From the NCBI GenBank assembly GCA_963753685.1, contig CAVWDE010000002.1, positions 124,001 to 188,000 of the forward strand: a stretch of 64,000 nucleotides of DNA, given 5' to 3'. The notes under the pieces were generated by a model. The model did not search any database, was not told the DNA's origin, and worked only from the letters and a program-made list of their open reading frames with translations. Made by a program: the position numbers and the translations under genes. The DNA is from DATAOG01 sp963753685 (lineage in GTDB: Bacteria; Pseudomonadota; Alphaproteobacteria; Geminicoccales; Geminicoccaceae). Position 1 is the stretch's first letter, and every line of letters starts with the position of its first letter. Of this stretch, positions 42,659 through 51,548 are shown in pieces.

Positions 42659-44011
42659 CTATTCGCTCAGCATCTGCTTGATCCGGAGGGTCGCCTCGTC
42701 GACCGCTTGCTCGGGGCTGATGCCGTTGGCAGCGACGCGGTGAATCGCCTGCGCCCAGACGTGCTGCTGGTTGACCAGCTGGTGCCGCCAGTTGCCCGAG
42801 ATCGGGGCGTAGGCGTACTCGCGCGCCAGCGAGCGCGAGCTCATCTGCATCACCGATGCCATCTGATGCGGGTCGCTCGGGTCGAGCCAGAATGGCTGCT
42901 CCAGCAGCTTTGACATCGCCGGCAGGAAGCGTTCCGCCGAAAAGTCGAGATAGTGGGCAAGCCAGCCCTCGGCGACCAGGAACCGGACGAACTCCTTGGC
43001 GAGGGCGACGTTGCTGCCGCCCTTGAAGACGACGGCGGACACGACGGTGCCCACGATCGGAAAGGGCTCGCCATGGGGGCCGAGGGGCCATTCGATGGTC
43101 GCGGTGTTCTTGTAGTAGTCGTCGGGATGCACGTGCTTCAGCGCGTTCGGGATCGAGAGCGACACATTGGCCGTCATGACGACCGCCTGGGCCAAGAACT
43201 CCCGGTTGTTGTCGTAGCCGCTCGGCCACGACACCGAATCCGGCGGGGTGCAGCCCTTGCGATAGATCGCCGCGTAGTCGTCGATGGCCTTGACGAGCCG
43301 CCGCCTGATCTCCGGATCGTCGATCACCAGCTGGCCGTCCCGGGTGACGTAACTGGCGTCGTTGGCCGCCACGAACTGGAAGAACTCGAGGTCGGTGTCG
43401 CCATCCGGCACCGACATCGGCAGCGCGACGCCCCAGATGTCGTCGCGGCCCAGCGCCTTGCGCACGGCTGGCTGCACCCGGTCGCACCAGAACGACCAGA
43501 ACGCCTGCCATTCACGCGGGATGTCGGCGACCGCGAATCCAGCTTCCTTCAGGAGGCTCGTCCAGACGTGGACGTGGTTCATCTCGCGACCGAAGGGCAG
43601 GCCGTACAGCGCCTTTTGCCCGGTCTGCGCATTGCGCCAGATGACCGAGGCGAGCGCATCCGGATCGAACAGGTTCGAGAAGGCTCCGATAGCGTCGGAG
43701 AGGTCCGCCAGCCGATCCTCGACCGCCCACTGGCCGAGGTAGTCCTGCAACTCGACACCGAAGGCGAAGTCGGGCGGCCGGCCGGCCTCGATCGCCGCCA
43801 CGAGCTTGCCGGCAAGCTCGTCCTCGGAAAAGAGGGCGAGCTCGACCTGCTTGCCGGTCTCCTGCTCGAACGCGGCGACGATCTCGTGAACCGCCTCGTC
43901 TTCCTGAGGGTAGAACCCTTTCTCCCACCACACCACGAGGTCGGCGGCTCGCGCGCCCAACGGCGCGAGCAACAATACCGAGACGGCAAGCGCCGGGATC
44001 AGCCGCTGCAT
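42659..44011 (-). CDS. ABC-type solute-binding protein (copy C)
   Basis: 450 residues, intact. Signal peptide LIPALAVSVLLLAPLGARA, then ADLVVWWEKGFYPQEDEAVH and FEQETGKQVELALFSEDEL, the opening of family-1 solute-binding proteins, and later WSFWCDRVQPAVRKALGRD and a PFWLDPSDPHQM block shared with copies A, B and D. A conserved KGCTPPDSVSW block is likely part of the ligand cleft. No family-1 (MalF/MalG-type) permeases are nearby. It starts 4 nt after copy D ends. Confidence 0.88.
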   Translation of the reverse strand: MQRLIPALAVSVLLLAPLGARAADLVVWWEKGFYPQEDEAVHEIVAAFEQETGKQVELALFSEDELAGKLVAAIEAGRPPDFAFGVELQDYLGQWAVEDRLADLSDAIGAFSNLFDPDALASVIWRNAQTGQKALYGLPFGREMNHVHVWTSLLKEAGFAVADIPREWQAFWSFWCDRVQPAVRKALGRDDIWGVALPMSVPDGDTDLEFFQFVAANDASYVTRDGQLVIDDPEIRRRLVKAIDDYAAIYRKGCTPPDSVSWPSGYDNNREFLAQAVVMTANVSLSIPNALKHVHPDDYYKNTATIEWPLGPHGEPFPIVGTVVSAVVFKGGSNVALAKEFVRFLVAEGWLAHYLDFSAERFLPAMSKLLEQPFWLDPSDPHQMASVMQMSSRSLAREYAYAPISGNWRHQLVNQQHVWAQAIHRVAANGISPEQAVDEATLRIKQMLSE

Positions 44012-44015
44012 GCTC

Positions 44016-45353
44016 TCACTCCGCCAAAAGCTGCTTGATGCGCGCGATCGCCTGGTCGACCGCCTGCTCGGGGGTGATGCCGTCGGCGGCGATGCGGTGG
44101 ATCGCCTTGGCCCAAGGCAACTCCTGCCAGAGGCGGTCGTAGCGCCAGTTGCCCGAGGCCTGAGCGTAGTCGTGAGCCAGCGGCCGGGAGCTGACCTGCA
44201 TCACCGCGGCCATGAGGTGCGGGTCGCTCGGGTCGAGCCAGAATGGTTGTTCGAGCAGCTTTGATATCGAAGGCAGAAAGCGCCCGCCCGAGAAGTCGAT
44301 GTAGTGGGCGAGCCAACTCTCGGCCAAGAGGAAGTGGACGAACTCTTTGGCGAGGGCGACGTTGCTGCCATTTTTGAAGACCACGGCCGAATAGACGCTG
44401 CCGAAGATCGGAAAGGCCGCGCCATGCGGCCCGAGCGGCCATGCGATCGTGGCCGTGTTCTGATAGTAATCCTCCGGACGCTCAGTCTTGAGCGCGTTGG
44501 GGATCGACAGGGTCTCGTTCGGGGTCATGACGACCGTCTGCGCGAGAAATTGCTCGTTGTTGTCGCGGTTGGACCAGTTCACCGAATCCGGCGGGGTGCA
44601 GCCCTTACCGTAGCTCGCAGTGTAGCTGTCGATGGCCTTCACCAGCTTTTGCCTGATCTCCGGCGTGTCGATGACCAGCCGGCCGTCGCGAGTCACGTAG
44701 TCCGCCCCGTCCGCAGCCAGGAACTGAAAGAACGCGACCTGGGTGTCGGGCGCGACCGACATGGGCAGCCCGATGCCCCAGACATCGTCGCGGCCCGTGG
44801 CCCGACGCACGGCCGGCTGCACCTCGTCGCACCAGAAGGACCAGAAGGCGTTCCAGACCTTCGGCACGTCCGCAAGGCTCAATCCGGCGCGCTCGAGCAG
44901 GCTTTTCCAGACGTGAACGTGATAGCTCGGTCGGCCGACCGGCAGTCCGTACAAAGCCTTTTGCCGGGTGCTCGCGTTGAAAAGCAGAGCCCAGCTGAGG
45001 ACGTCCGGATCGAAAAGATTGGTGAACGAACCTACGGCCTCCGAGAGATCCACGAGCCGGTCGTCGAAGGCCCACTGCCCGATGTAATCCGCGATCCACA
45101 TACCAAACGCGAAGTCGGGAGGCTCACCAGCCGCGATCGCCGCCAGGATCTTGTCCGTCAGATGCGCCTGGGGATAGAAGACGAGCTCGACCTGCTTGCC
45201 GCTGTCCTGCTCGAAGGCAGCAATGGTCTCCCTGACCGCCGCGTCCTCCTCGGGAGAATACCCCTGCTCCCACCACACCCTGAGGTCGGCGCCCCGGGCG
45301 CCGGACGACGCCATGAGCAGCGCGGCCGCGAGGATCGCAGCATGACTGCGCAT
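44016..45353 (-). CDS. ABC-type solute-binding protein (copy D)
   Basis: 445 residues, intact. Signal peptide SHAAILAAALLMASSGARG, then ADLRVWWEQGYSPEEDAAV and FEQDSGKQVELVFYPQAHL. It shares the blocks WSFWCDEVQPAVRRATGRD, KGCTPPDSVNW and PFWLDPSDPHLM with its paralogues. GGAGGCGAAGTC precedes ATG 45353. First gene of the intact pair; its relation to copy C mirrors that of B to A. Confidence 0.88.
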   Translation of the reverse strand: MRSHAAILAAALLMASSGARGADLRVWWEQGYSPEEDAAVRETIAAFEQDSGKQVELVFYPQAHLTDKILAAIAAGEPPDFAFGMWIADYIGQWAFDDRLVDLSEAVGSFTNLFDPDVLSWALLFNASTRQKALYGLPVGRPSYHVHVWKSLLERAGLSLADVPKVWNAFWSFWCDEVQPAVRRATGRDDVWGIGLPMSVAPDTQVAFFQFLAADGADYVTRDGRLVIDTPEIRQKLVKAIDSYTASYGKGCTPPDSVNWSNRDNNEQFLAQTVVMTPNETLSIPNALKTERPEDYYQNTATIAWPLGPHGAAFPIFGSVYSAVVFKNGSNVALAKEFVHFLLAESWLAHYIDFSGGRFLPSISKLLEQPFWLDPSDPHLMAAVMQVSSRPLAHDYAQASGNWRYDRLWQELPWAKAIHRIAADGITPEQAVDQAIARIKQLLAE

Positions 45354-45384
45354 GACTTCGCCTCCCTGATCGAATGAGCGAGCA

Positions 45385-45413
45385 AGTATGCTCCCGGTTG
45401 CCGGGCGCGACAA
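45385..45413 (-). promoter_or_regulatory. Promoter of the intact binding-protein pair
   Basis: Minus strand TTGTCG, 17 bp (cgcccggcaaccgggag), CATACT. The spacer contains a cccgg...ccggg inverted repeat. It matches the promoter at 37040-37068 in boxes and spacing. Confidence 0.6.
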
Positions 45414-45511
45414 CGATCTCTCCGGAGAACGGATGTGGGCCGGGACCATCGGCGGCCGCTCTGCTATAGCGCGTTTCGTCGTCCAAGCATCCGGCCGCAA
45501 TGGGGGGCAAC

Positions 45512-46393
45512 ATGGCCAGGGAGTTGAACTTCAAGCAGGAGCTGGTGGCGGCGTTCGGGCAGCCGATCGCCGAGAACCCGACCCAGGTGATGATCGAGGC
45601 GGCCTTCCGCCATCACGGCCTGGAGTGGCGCTATCTGACCATCGAGGTGGCGCCGGCCGGCCTCGAGGCCGCGGTCGAGGGGGCGCGCGCGATGGGTTTC
45701 CGGGGCTTCAACTGCACCATCCCGCACAAGGTCGCCGTGATCGAGCATCTGGACGGGCTCGGCGAATCGGCGGCGCTGATGGGTGCTGTCAACTGCGTCG
45801 TCCGGCGGGACGATCGGTTCATCGGCGAGAACACCGACGGCAAAGGCTTCGTTCAGGGCCTGCGGCGCCTTTGCGACCCCGCGGGGACCAGCGTCGTGAT
45901 CTTCGGCGCGGGCGGTGCCGCCCGGGCGATCACGGTCGAGATGGCGCTGGCCGGCGCCCGCCGCTTCACCGTCGTCAACCGGGACGAGGCCCGCGGCCGC
46001 ACGCTGGTCGATCTTCTGAACGGCAAGGTGCGCGCCGAGACCGGGGGCGAGCTCACCGCCGAGGTCGTGCGCTGGCGGGGCGACTACGCGGTGCCCGAGG
46101 ACACCGACATCGTGGTCAACGCGACCTCGATCGGCCTCTATCCCGACCTCGACGCCCGGCTGGCGCTCGACGCCCTGACGCTCAGGCCCGGGATGATCGT
46201 CGCCGACGTGATCCCGAACCCGCCGCAAACCCGCCTCGTCCGCGATGCCAAGGCGCAGGGCTGCCGGGTGATCGACGGCCTCGCCATGCTGGTCGGCCAG
46301 GGCCGCATCGGCATCACCTACTGGACCGGCATCGACCCCGACGAGCAGGTCATGCGCCAGGCGCTCGAGGCGGTTTTTGGCGGCGAGAGCTAG
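45512..46393 (+). CDS. Shikimate/quinate dehydrogenase family protein (AroE-like)
   Basis: 293 residues. The catalytic Lys lies in FNCTIPHKVAVIEHL, followed by GAVNCVVRRDD, GENTDGKGFVQGL and the NAD(P) loop IFGAGGAARAITVEMALAG. The N-terminal GQPIAENPTQVMIEAAF departs from the SLSP substrate motif of biosynthetic AroE, so it may act on quinate or another hydroxyacid. ATG 45512 has GGGGGGCAAC upstream. It stands alone between a binding-protein operon and toxin-antitoxin genes. Confidence 0.88.
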   Translation: MARELNFKQELVAAFGQPIAENPTQVMIEAAFRHHGLEWRYLTIEVAPAGLEAAVEGARAMGFRGFNCTIPHKVAVIEHLDGLGESAALMGAVNCVVRRDDRFIGENTDGKGFVQGLRRLCDPAGTSVVIFGAGGAARAITVEMALAGARRFTVVNRDEARGRTLVDLLNGKVRAETGGELTAEVVRWRGDYAVPEDTDIVVNATSIGLYPDLDARLALDALTLRPGMIVADVIPNPPQTRLVRDAKAQGCRVIDGLAMLVGQGRIGITYWTGIDPDEQVMRQALEAVFGGES

Positions 46394-46416
46394 AAGCGTT
46401 TCCCGCGCTCACGAGC

Positions 46417-46824
46417 TTACGGCGCGAAGGGATCGAGAACAGCGACCCCGGTTCGCTCGAAGTGCCGAAGATTGCGGGTCACGACCGCCAGGCCATGCTC
46501 GATCGCCGTGGCCGCGATCAGGAGATCGGCCCCGAGATCGCCGTGCGCGTCGGCCAGGCGACCCCACCGCCTGGCGACTGCGATGTCGATCTCCAGAATG
46601 CGCCCGCCGTATTGGCGCAGAACGAGGTCGAGCCAGTGCGCGAGACGTTCGGCAAACGCCGGATTACCGCGTTGTTGCTTGGCGATCCCCTTCTCGATCT
46701 CGCCGATGGTCACGACGCTGACATGGAGATCGGCGGCCGGCACCTTCCCTAGCCAGGCGACCAGACTGGCATTGCGCCGCGTCTTGCGCAGTTCCGACAG
46801 CACCATCGTGTCGATCAGATACAT
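46417..46824 (-). CDS. vapC: PIN-domain ribonuclease toxin (VapC family)
   Basis: 135 residues. MYLIDTMVLSELRKTRRN gives the first Asp, SVVTIGEIEKGIAK the Glu, and HGDLGADLLIAATAIEHG plus VVTRNLRHFERTG the remaining acidic residues and the TRN motif of FitB/VapC nucleases. The active site looks complete. Its ATG overlaps the antitoxin's stop codon (TGATG). It should cleave RNA, classically initiator tRNA, when not bound by its antitoxin. Confidence 0.92.
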   Translation of the reverse strand: MYLIDTMVLSELRKTRRNASLVAWLGKVPAADLHVSVVTIGEIEKGIAKQQRGNPAFAERLAHWLDLVLRQYGGRILEIDIAVARRWGRLADAHGDLGADLLIAATAIEHGLAVVTRNLRHFERTGVAVLDPFAP

Positions 46825-47078
46825 CAGAGCGCCGGGTCGCGCAGATCGACGTCGATCGTTCGAAGGCCTCGTCATCCTGCGGCATGGCGAGCAGATGCTC
46901 CGCAAAGGATGGCACCCGCTGCGCCCTGGAGCGCCTCGAGCCGCTCGAACTCGTCGGCGGCGACGACCACCACGGCCGGGGCGCCGCGCTTGGTGACGAG
47001 CTGGGGCTGGCCGCGTTGCGCTGCCTCGACCAGGGCGCTGAAGCGATTCTTCGCGTCGTGCAACGACCAGTTCTGCAT
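46824..47078 (-). pseudogene. Phd/YefM-type antitoxin, two frameshifts near the C-terminus
   Basis: NWSLHDAKNRFSALVEAAQRG and LVTKRGAPAVVVVAADEFERL form the Phd DNA-binding fold. The frame shifts at about 46917 (PSFAEHLLAMPQDDEAFER) and 46865 (IDVDLRDPAL) before a stop overlapping the toxin start. With corrections the antitoxin is complete at ~84 residues. If the shifts were real the C-terminal toxin-binding segment would be lost beside an intact toxin, which would be hard to tolerate, so sequencing error is likely. Confidence 0.85.
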
Positions 47079-47094
47079 GACCCTGCCTTTCTAT

Positions 47095-47111
47095 CTAGCC
47101 ATATTGGCTAG
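47095..47111. promoter_or_regulatory. Palindromic operator upstream of the toxin-antitoxin pair
   Basis: CTAGCC-ATATT-GGCTAG is a perfect 6-bp inverted repeat with a 5-bp spacer, 17 nt before the antitoxin ATG. Phd-type antitoxins repress their own operons through such palindromes. Confidence 0.6.
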
Positions 47112-47160
47112 CTCTTAGCGATCGGGCAGAACATGGCAACCGGGTTACTGTGACGTAGCT

Positions 47161-48322
47161 CTAGAAGCGCTTGCGCCAGTCGTCGCTCCACATCGGGAGG
47201 AAGGCTTTGGGGTCGAACGGGTGGGCCTTCGCGACCTCGGGGCGGAACTCGCCGACGCCGAGGCCGGGCAGCGTCGGGATCTCGTAGTGGCCGCCGACCG
47301 GGCGCGGGGCGTGGTCGAGAAGATCGAAGCGCCAGGGTTCGCCGAATTCGCAGAAGGATTCCTGCATGATGAAGTTGGTCGTGCAGGCGTCGAGCTGCAG
47401 GGCGGCGGCGGTCGCGACCGGGCCGAACGGGTTGTGGTAGGAGACCGGCGTGTAGCTGGCGTCCGCGATCGCCGCGATCTTCTTGGCTTCCAGGATGCCG
47501 CCGACGTGCATCGGGTCGGGCTGCAGGACGCCGACCTCGCAGTCGCGGAGCAGCGCCTGCAGGTGGTATTTGGTGTAGCAGCGCTCGCCGGTCGCAAGGC
47601 GCGTCCGGATCGAGCGCCCGACCTTGGCGAGGGCGGCGACGTTCTCGGCATCGCAGGGCTCCTCGAACCAGTAGAGGCGGACAGGGCTCCAGCTCCTTTG
47701 CGATCGCGATCGCGGAGCCTGGGCTGAACCGGCCGTGGCAGTCGATCAGGAGCTCCATCTCGGGCCCGATCGCGGCGCGCACCGCCTGCACCAGATCGAG
47801 CGCGCGCCGGATGGTGGCGTAGTCGGGATCGCGCCCGGCGCTGCCGAACGGGTCGAGCTTCAGCCCGCGGTAGCCTTTGTTGCGGACCTCGGCCGCGGCG
47901 GCCGCGACTTCGGCAGGTGTCGCGCCGGTGCCGTACCAGGCGTTGGCGTAGGCCGGCAGGCGCTCGTGCACGCGGCCGCCGAGCAGCGCGTGCACCGGCT
48001 GGCCCAGCGCCTTGCCGACGATGTCCCAGAGCGCGATCTCGAGGGCGCCGATCGCGCTGTTGAGGATCGGGCCGCCGCGCGCGAACTCGTTGCGGAACAT
48101 CGCCTGCCAGAGGCGCTCGATCGCGAACGCCGGCTGGCCGATCAGATAGCGCTCGGCGAGCTGCAGGATCGCCGCCTCGACCGCCTTCGCCTGCCATTCG
48201 CAGGTGCCCTCGCCAATGCCCTTGATGCCCTCGTCGGTGTGGACTTCGGCAAACACCCAGTTGCACCAGCGGGCGCCGACCAGATGGGTCTCGACCCGGG
48301 TCACCCGGCAGTCGCTTGTCAT
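47161..48322 (-). pseudogene. Enolase-superfamily sugar-acid dehydratase (mandelate racemase / galactonate dehydratase group), frameshift
   Basis: From ATG 48322: RVTRVETHLVGARWCNWVFA, SAIGALEIALWDIVGKALGQ, the K-x-D motif in YRGLKLDPFG and the first metal ligand in LLIDCHGRFSPGSA. At about 47690 the frame shifts to WFEEPCDAENVAALAKV (second ligand), then YTKYHLQALL, QPDPMHVGGILEAKKIA and NPFGPVATAAALQLDA. About 386 residues, normal for the family. It would dehydrate an aldonic acid. It is divergent from the large hydrolase gene. Confidence 0.85.
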
Positions 48323-48405
48323 GAGCTCGCCTCCCAAGCTGGCGTCGATCTCCGGCGACGATAGCAATCGACAGCGCCAAGGGCTCGCTTCTATCGTGGG
48401 CCGCG

Positions 48406-50476
48406 ATGCCGTATGCGCGCGTTTTCGCTTCCTTGGCCCTGCTGGCGGTCCTGCTGGGGCTGGCGCGGCCGCTCGCGGCCAGGGTCGAGCGGGTCGAGAT
48501 CGTCGAGCGCGGGCCGCTCGCCGGCGGCATGGCGTTCGGCGCGGTCGGCGCCTACGAGCGGATCCGGGGCCGGCTGCACTATGCGGTCGATCCCGCGGAT
48601 CCGGCCAATGCGCGGATCGTCGATCTCGCCCGCGCCCCGCGCGATGCGCGCGGGCTCGTGACCTTTGCCGGCGATTTTCTCCTGCTCAGGCCCCTGGACC
48701 TCGCGCGCGGCAATCACCGCCTGCTCTACGAGGTCGACAACCGCGGCAACCTCGGCATGCTCGCGTTCTTCGACGACGCGCCCTGGAGCAACCAGCCGAA
48801 GAGCGCCGCCGACCTCGGCAACGGTTTCCTGTTGCGCCAGGGCTACAGCCTGCTCTGGAGCGCCTGGAACTGGGACGTGCTGCCGGGCAACGGGCGGCTC
48901 CAGATCGAGCTGCCGGTCGCGACCGAGGCGGGCGCCCCGATCAAAGGTCCGGTCGCGGCCGAGTTCGTGCTCATGCGGCCGGCCGCAGAGTGCTGCCTTC
49001 ATGTGGGGCGACTCGCGGGGCTATCCGCCGGTCGACCTCGCGGAGCCCGGCGCCAGGCTCACGGTGCGCGATAGCCCGACCGGCGCGCGGACGCTGATCC
49101 CGCGCGATCGATGGCGTTTTGCCGACCCGACCCGGGTCTTCTATGGCCAGGGTTTCGTGCCGGGGCGGATCTATGAGGTCGTCTATATCGCGCGCGATCC
49201 GCGGGTCGTGGGTCTCGGCCTCGCCGCGATCCGCGATTCGCTCGCTTTTTTCCACTTTGCTGGGGCGGACGACGTCGGCACGCCGAACCCGCTCGCGCGC
49301 GCCGGCAAGCCGGACCCGGAGGCGGCGCTTGCCTTCGGCATCTCGCAGTCGGCGCGCGTGCTGCAGCACATGCTGCTCGAGGCGCTGCACGTCGACGAGG
49401 CGGGGCGCATGGTGTTCGATGGCGCCCTGATCCACGTGCCGGGCGGCGGCAAGGGCAGCTTCAACCACCGCTTTGCCCAGACCACGCGCCATCCGAGCGA
49501 GCTCGAGGACCAGGAGTACCCGGTCGATTTCTTCCCGTTCACGACCACGCCCGAGACCGATCCGGTGACCGGCGCTGCGGGGGACGTGCTGGCGCGGGCG
49601 CGCGCGATGGGAGCTCTGCCGAAGCTCTTCTACACGATGACCTCGACCGAGTACTGGACCCGCTCGGCCTCGCTGCTCGAGACCGACGTCACCGGCGCGC
49701 AGGACCTGCCGCTGGCTCCGAACGCGCGCCTCTACATGTTCGCGGGCGCCCAGCACGGCAACTGGCGGGCAGCCGAACGCGGGCCGTATCGGAACTGCAG
49801 CAATCCGCTCGATCACCGGCCGCCGATGCGCGCCCTGCTGCTGGCGCTCGATGCCTGGGCGACCCGAGGCGAGGCGCCGCCCGCCAGCGTTTTTCCGAAG
49901 CTTGCCGACGGGACGCTCGGGTCGGTCGCCGAGTACCGGCGCGACTTTCCCGCGATCCCGGGGCTGCGGCTGCCGAGCCGCAATTTGCAGCCGCCGAGGC
50001 TCGATCTCGGCCCCCGGTTCGCCACCCAAGGGATAGCGGACAAGCAGCCGCCGGACTTCGGTCCGCCCTTCATCACGAGCGTGCCGCTGCCCGATGCCGA
50101 CGGCAACGATCGGGGCGGCATCCGCCTGCCGGCGGTCAGCGTACCGCTCGGCACCTACACCGGCTGGAACCTGCGGCGGCCGGAGGTCGGCGCGCCGGAC
50201 GACCTCGCCCGCTGGTCCGGCTCGTTCATCCCGTTTGCCCGCACCGAGGCGGAGCGGGCGGCTGCCGGCGATCCGCGCCCAGCACTCGCGGCCCGCTATC
50301 GCTCGCGCGCCGAGTACGAGACCCAGGTCAAGGCCGCGGCCGAGGCATTGATGCGGGAAGGCTTGCTGCTCGAGGCCGACGTTGCTCCGATCACGGCGCG
50401 CGCCGGCGCCTTCTACGACCGCCTGCTCCAGCACCGGCCGGACGATCCGTCCTGCGCCTTCGAGCTCGGCGACTGA
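48406..50476 (+). pseudogene. Large secreted alpha/beta-hydrolase-domain protein, one frameshift
   Basis: Signal peptide RVFASLALLAVLLGLARPLAA, then VERVEIVERGPLAGGMAFG and RLHYAVDPADPANARIVDLA, typical of the ~650-residue alpha/beta-hydrolase family found in proteobacterial catabolic loci. The frame shifts at about 48990 within LMRPAAE/AAFMWGDSRGYPP. The nucleophile elbow is GISQSARVLQHML; later blocks are YMFAGAQHGNWRAAERG (His) and VPLGTYTGWNLRRPE. About 690 residues when corrected. It is an esterase or lactonase of unknown substrate in the periplasm. Confidence 0.8.
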
Positions 50477-50478
50477 GC

Positions 50479-51480
50479 TCAGCCCATGGTGGCCAGCACC
50501 TCGCGGGTCACCTGATAGCGGAGCGGCTGACCCGCCTGCCAGCGCTCGAACTCCTCGATGACGCAGTCGGCAAGCCGGATCACCTCGTCGCCGATCGTGC
50601 CGCCGATGTGCGGGCTGATCACGACATTGGCGAGCGACCAGAGCTTGGAGTCCGCGGCCGGCGGCTCCGGCCAGGTGACGTCCAGGAGTGCCGTCAGATC
50701 GGGCCTGGCTTCGAGCACCGCGATCAGGTCGGCCTCGACCACCTGCGCGCCGCGGCCGGTGTTGATGAAGGTGGCGCCCGCGCGCATGGCGGCGAACAGC
50801 TCGGCCGTCAGCACGCCCCGGGTCGAGGGCAGATCCGGGATGTGGTTGCTCACGATGTCGGCGCGTTGGAACAGATCGGCGAGGCCGACCCTCTCGACCC
50901 CGAGCTCGGCGGCCTGCGCTTCTGTGAGGAAGGGATCGTGGGCGATCACGCTCAGGGGATAGGCGCGCAAAAGGCCGCGCAGGCGCGTGCCGATCTTGCC
51001 CATGCCGATCAGGCCGACCGTCGCGCCGAACACGCCGGGCCGCGGGAAGGCTTTGGCAGCGGGCGTCTTGCGTTCGCGGTAGCGGCGGACGGCGCGAAAA
51101 TACCCCCGCAAGCTCAGGAGAATCTGGGAAAGACACATCTCGGCGACCGGGATCGCATTGATCGCCCAGGCGCTGACCAGGATGAGGTCGTGGTCGACCA
51201 GCGCCCTGGCGAACGCCTTGACGTTGCCGGCGGCGTAGAACACCGCCTCGAGCCTGGGCAGGCGCGCGAGCTGGGCAGCGCTGAGATCGGGCATGCCCCA
51301 GGTCGCGAAGATCACCTCGAGATCGCCCAGATCCGGGGCGTGGCGCTCGAAGTTGCGGCCGTTGACCACATGCGGATAGAGCTCGGTCAGGGCCGCGATC
51401 CGCGCGCGCCGACCCTGGCCGAAAACCTCGCCATCGCTGATCGGGTAGTCGTAAAACAGGGCAGCTTTCTTTTTCGGCAT
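50479..51480 (-). CDS. D-isomer-specific 2-hydroxyacid dehydrogenase family protein
   Basis: 333 residues. The NAD-binding loop is VGLIGMGKIGTRLRGLLRA, the catalytic Arg region FINTGRGAQVVEADLI, and the C-terminal His in VISPHIGGTIGDEV. The Glu usually found between them lies in DVTWPEPPAADSKLW. The N-terminal substrate domain (FYDYPISDGEVFG...) is unlike SerA or LdhA, so the hydroxyacid is unknown. It is convergent with the hydrolase gene, 2 nt apart. Confidence 0.9.
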   Translation of the reverse strand: MPKKKAALFYDYPISDGEVFGQGRRARIAALTELYPHVVNGRNFERHAPDLGDLEVIFATWGMPDLSAAQLARLPRLEAVFYAAGNVKAFARALVDHDLILVSAWAINAIPVAEMCLSQILLSLRGYFRAVRRYRERKTPAAKAFPRPGVFGATVGLIGMGKIGTRLRGLLRAYPLSVIAHDPFLTEAQAAELGVERVGLADLFQRADIVSNHIPDLPSTRGVLTAELFAAMRAGATFINTGRGAQVVEADLIAVLEARPDLTALLDVTWPEPPAADSKLWSLANVVISPHIGGTIGDEVIRLADCVIEEFERWQAGQPLRYQVTREVLATMG

Positions 51481-51548
51481 CGGTGCATCCGTCCTGGCGC
51501 GAGGCCTCGGGTTTCGGGCAAGCTAGCCCGGCAGCGGCGGGGGAGACC

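Noticed and set aside
34827..45413. Composite transposon formed by the flanking duplicated pairs
   Set aside because: The flanking units encode binding proteins, not transposases, and no terminal inverted repeats or target duplications are visible.
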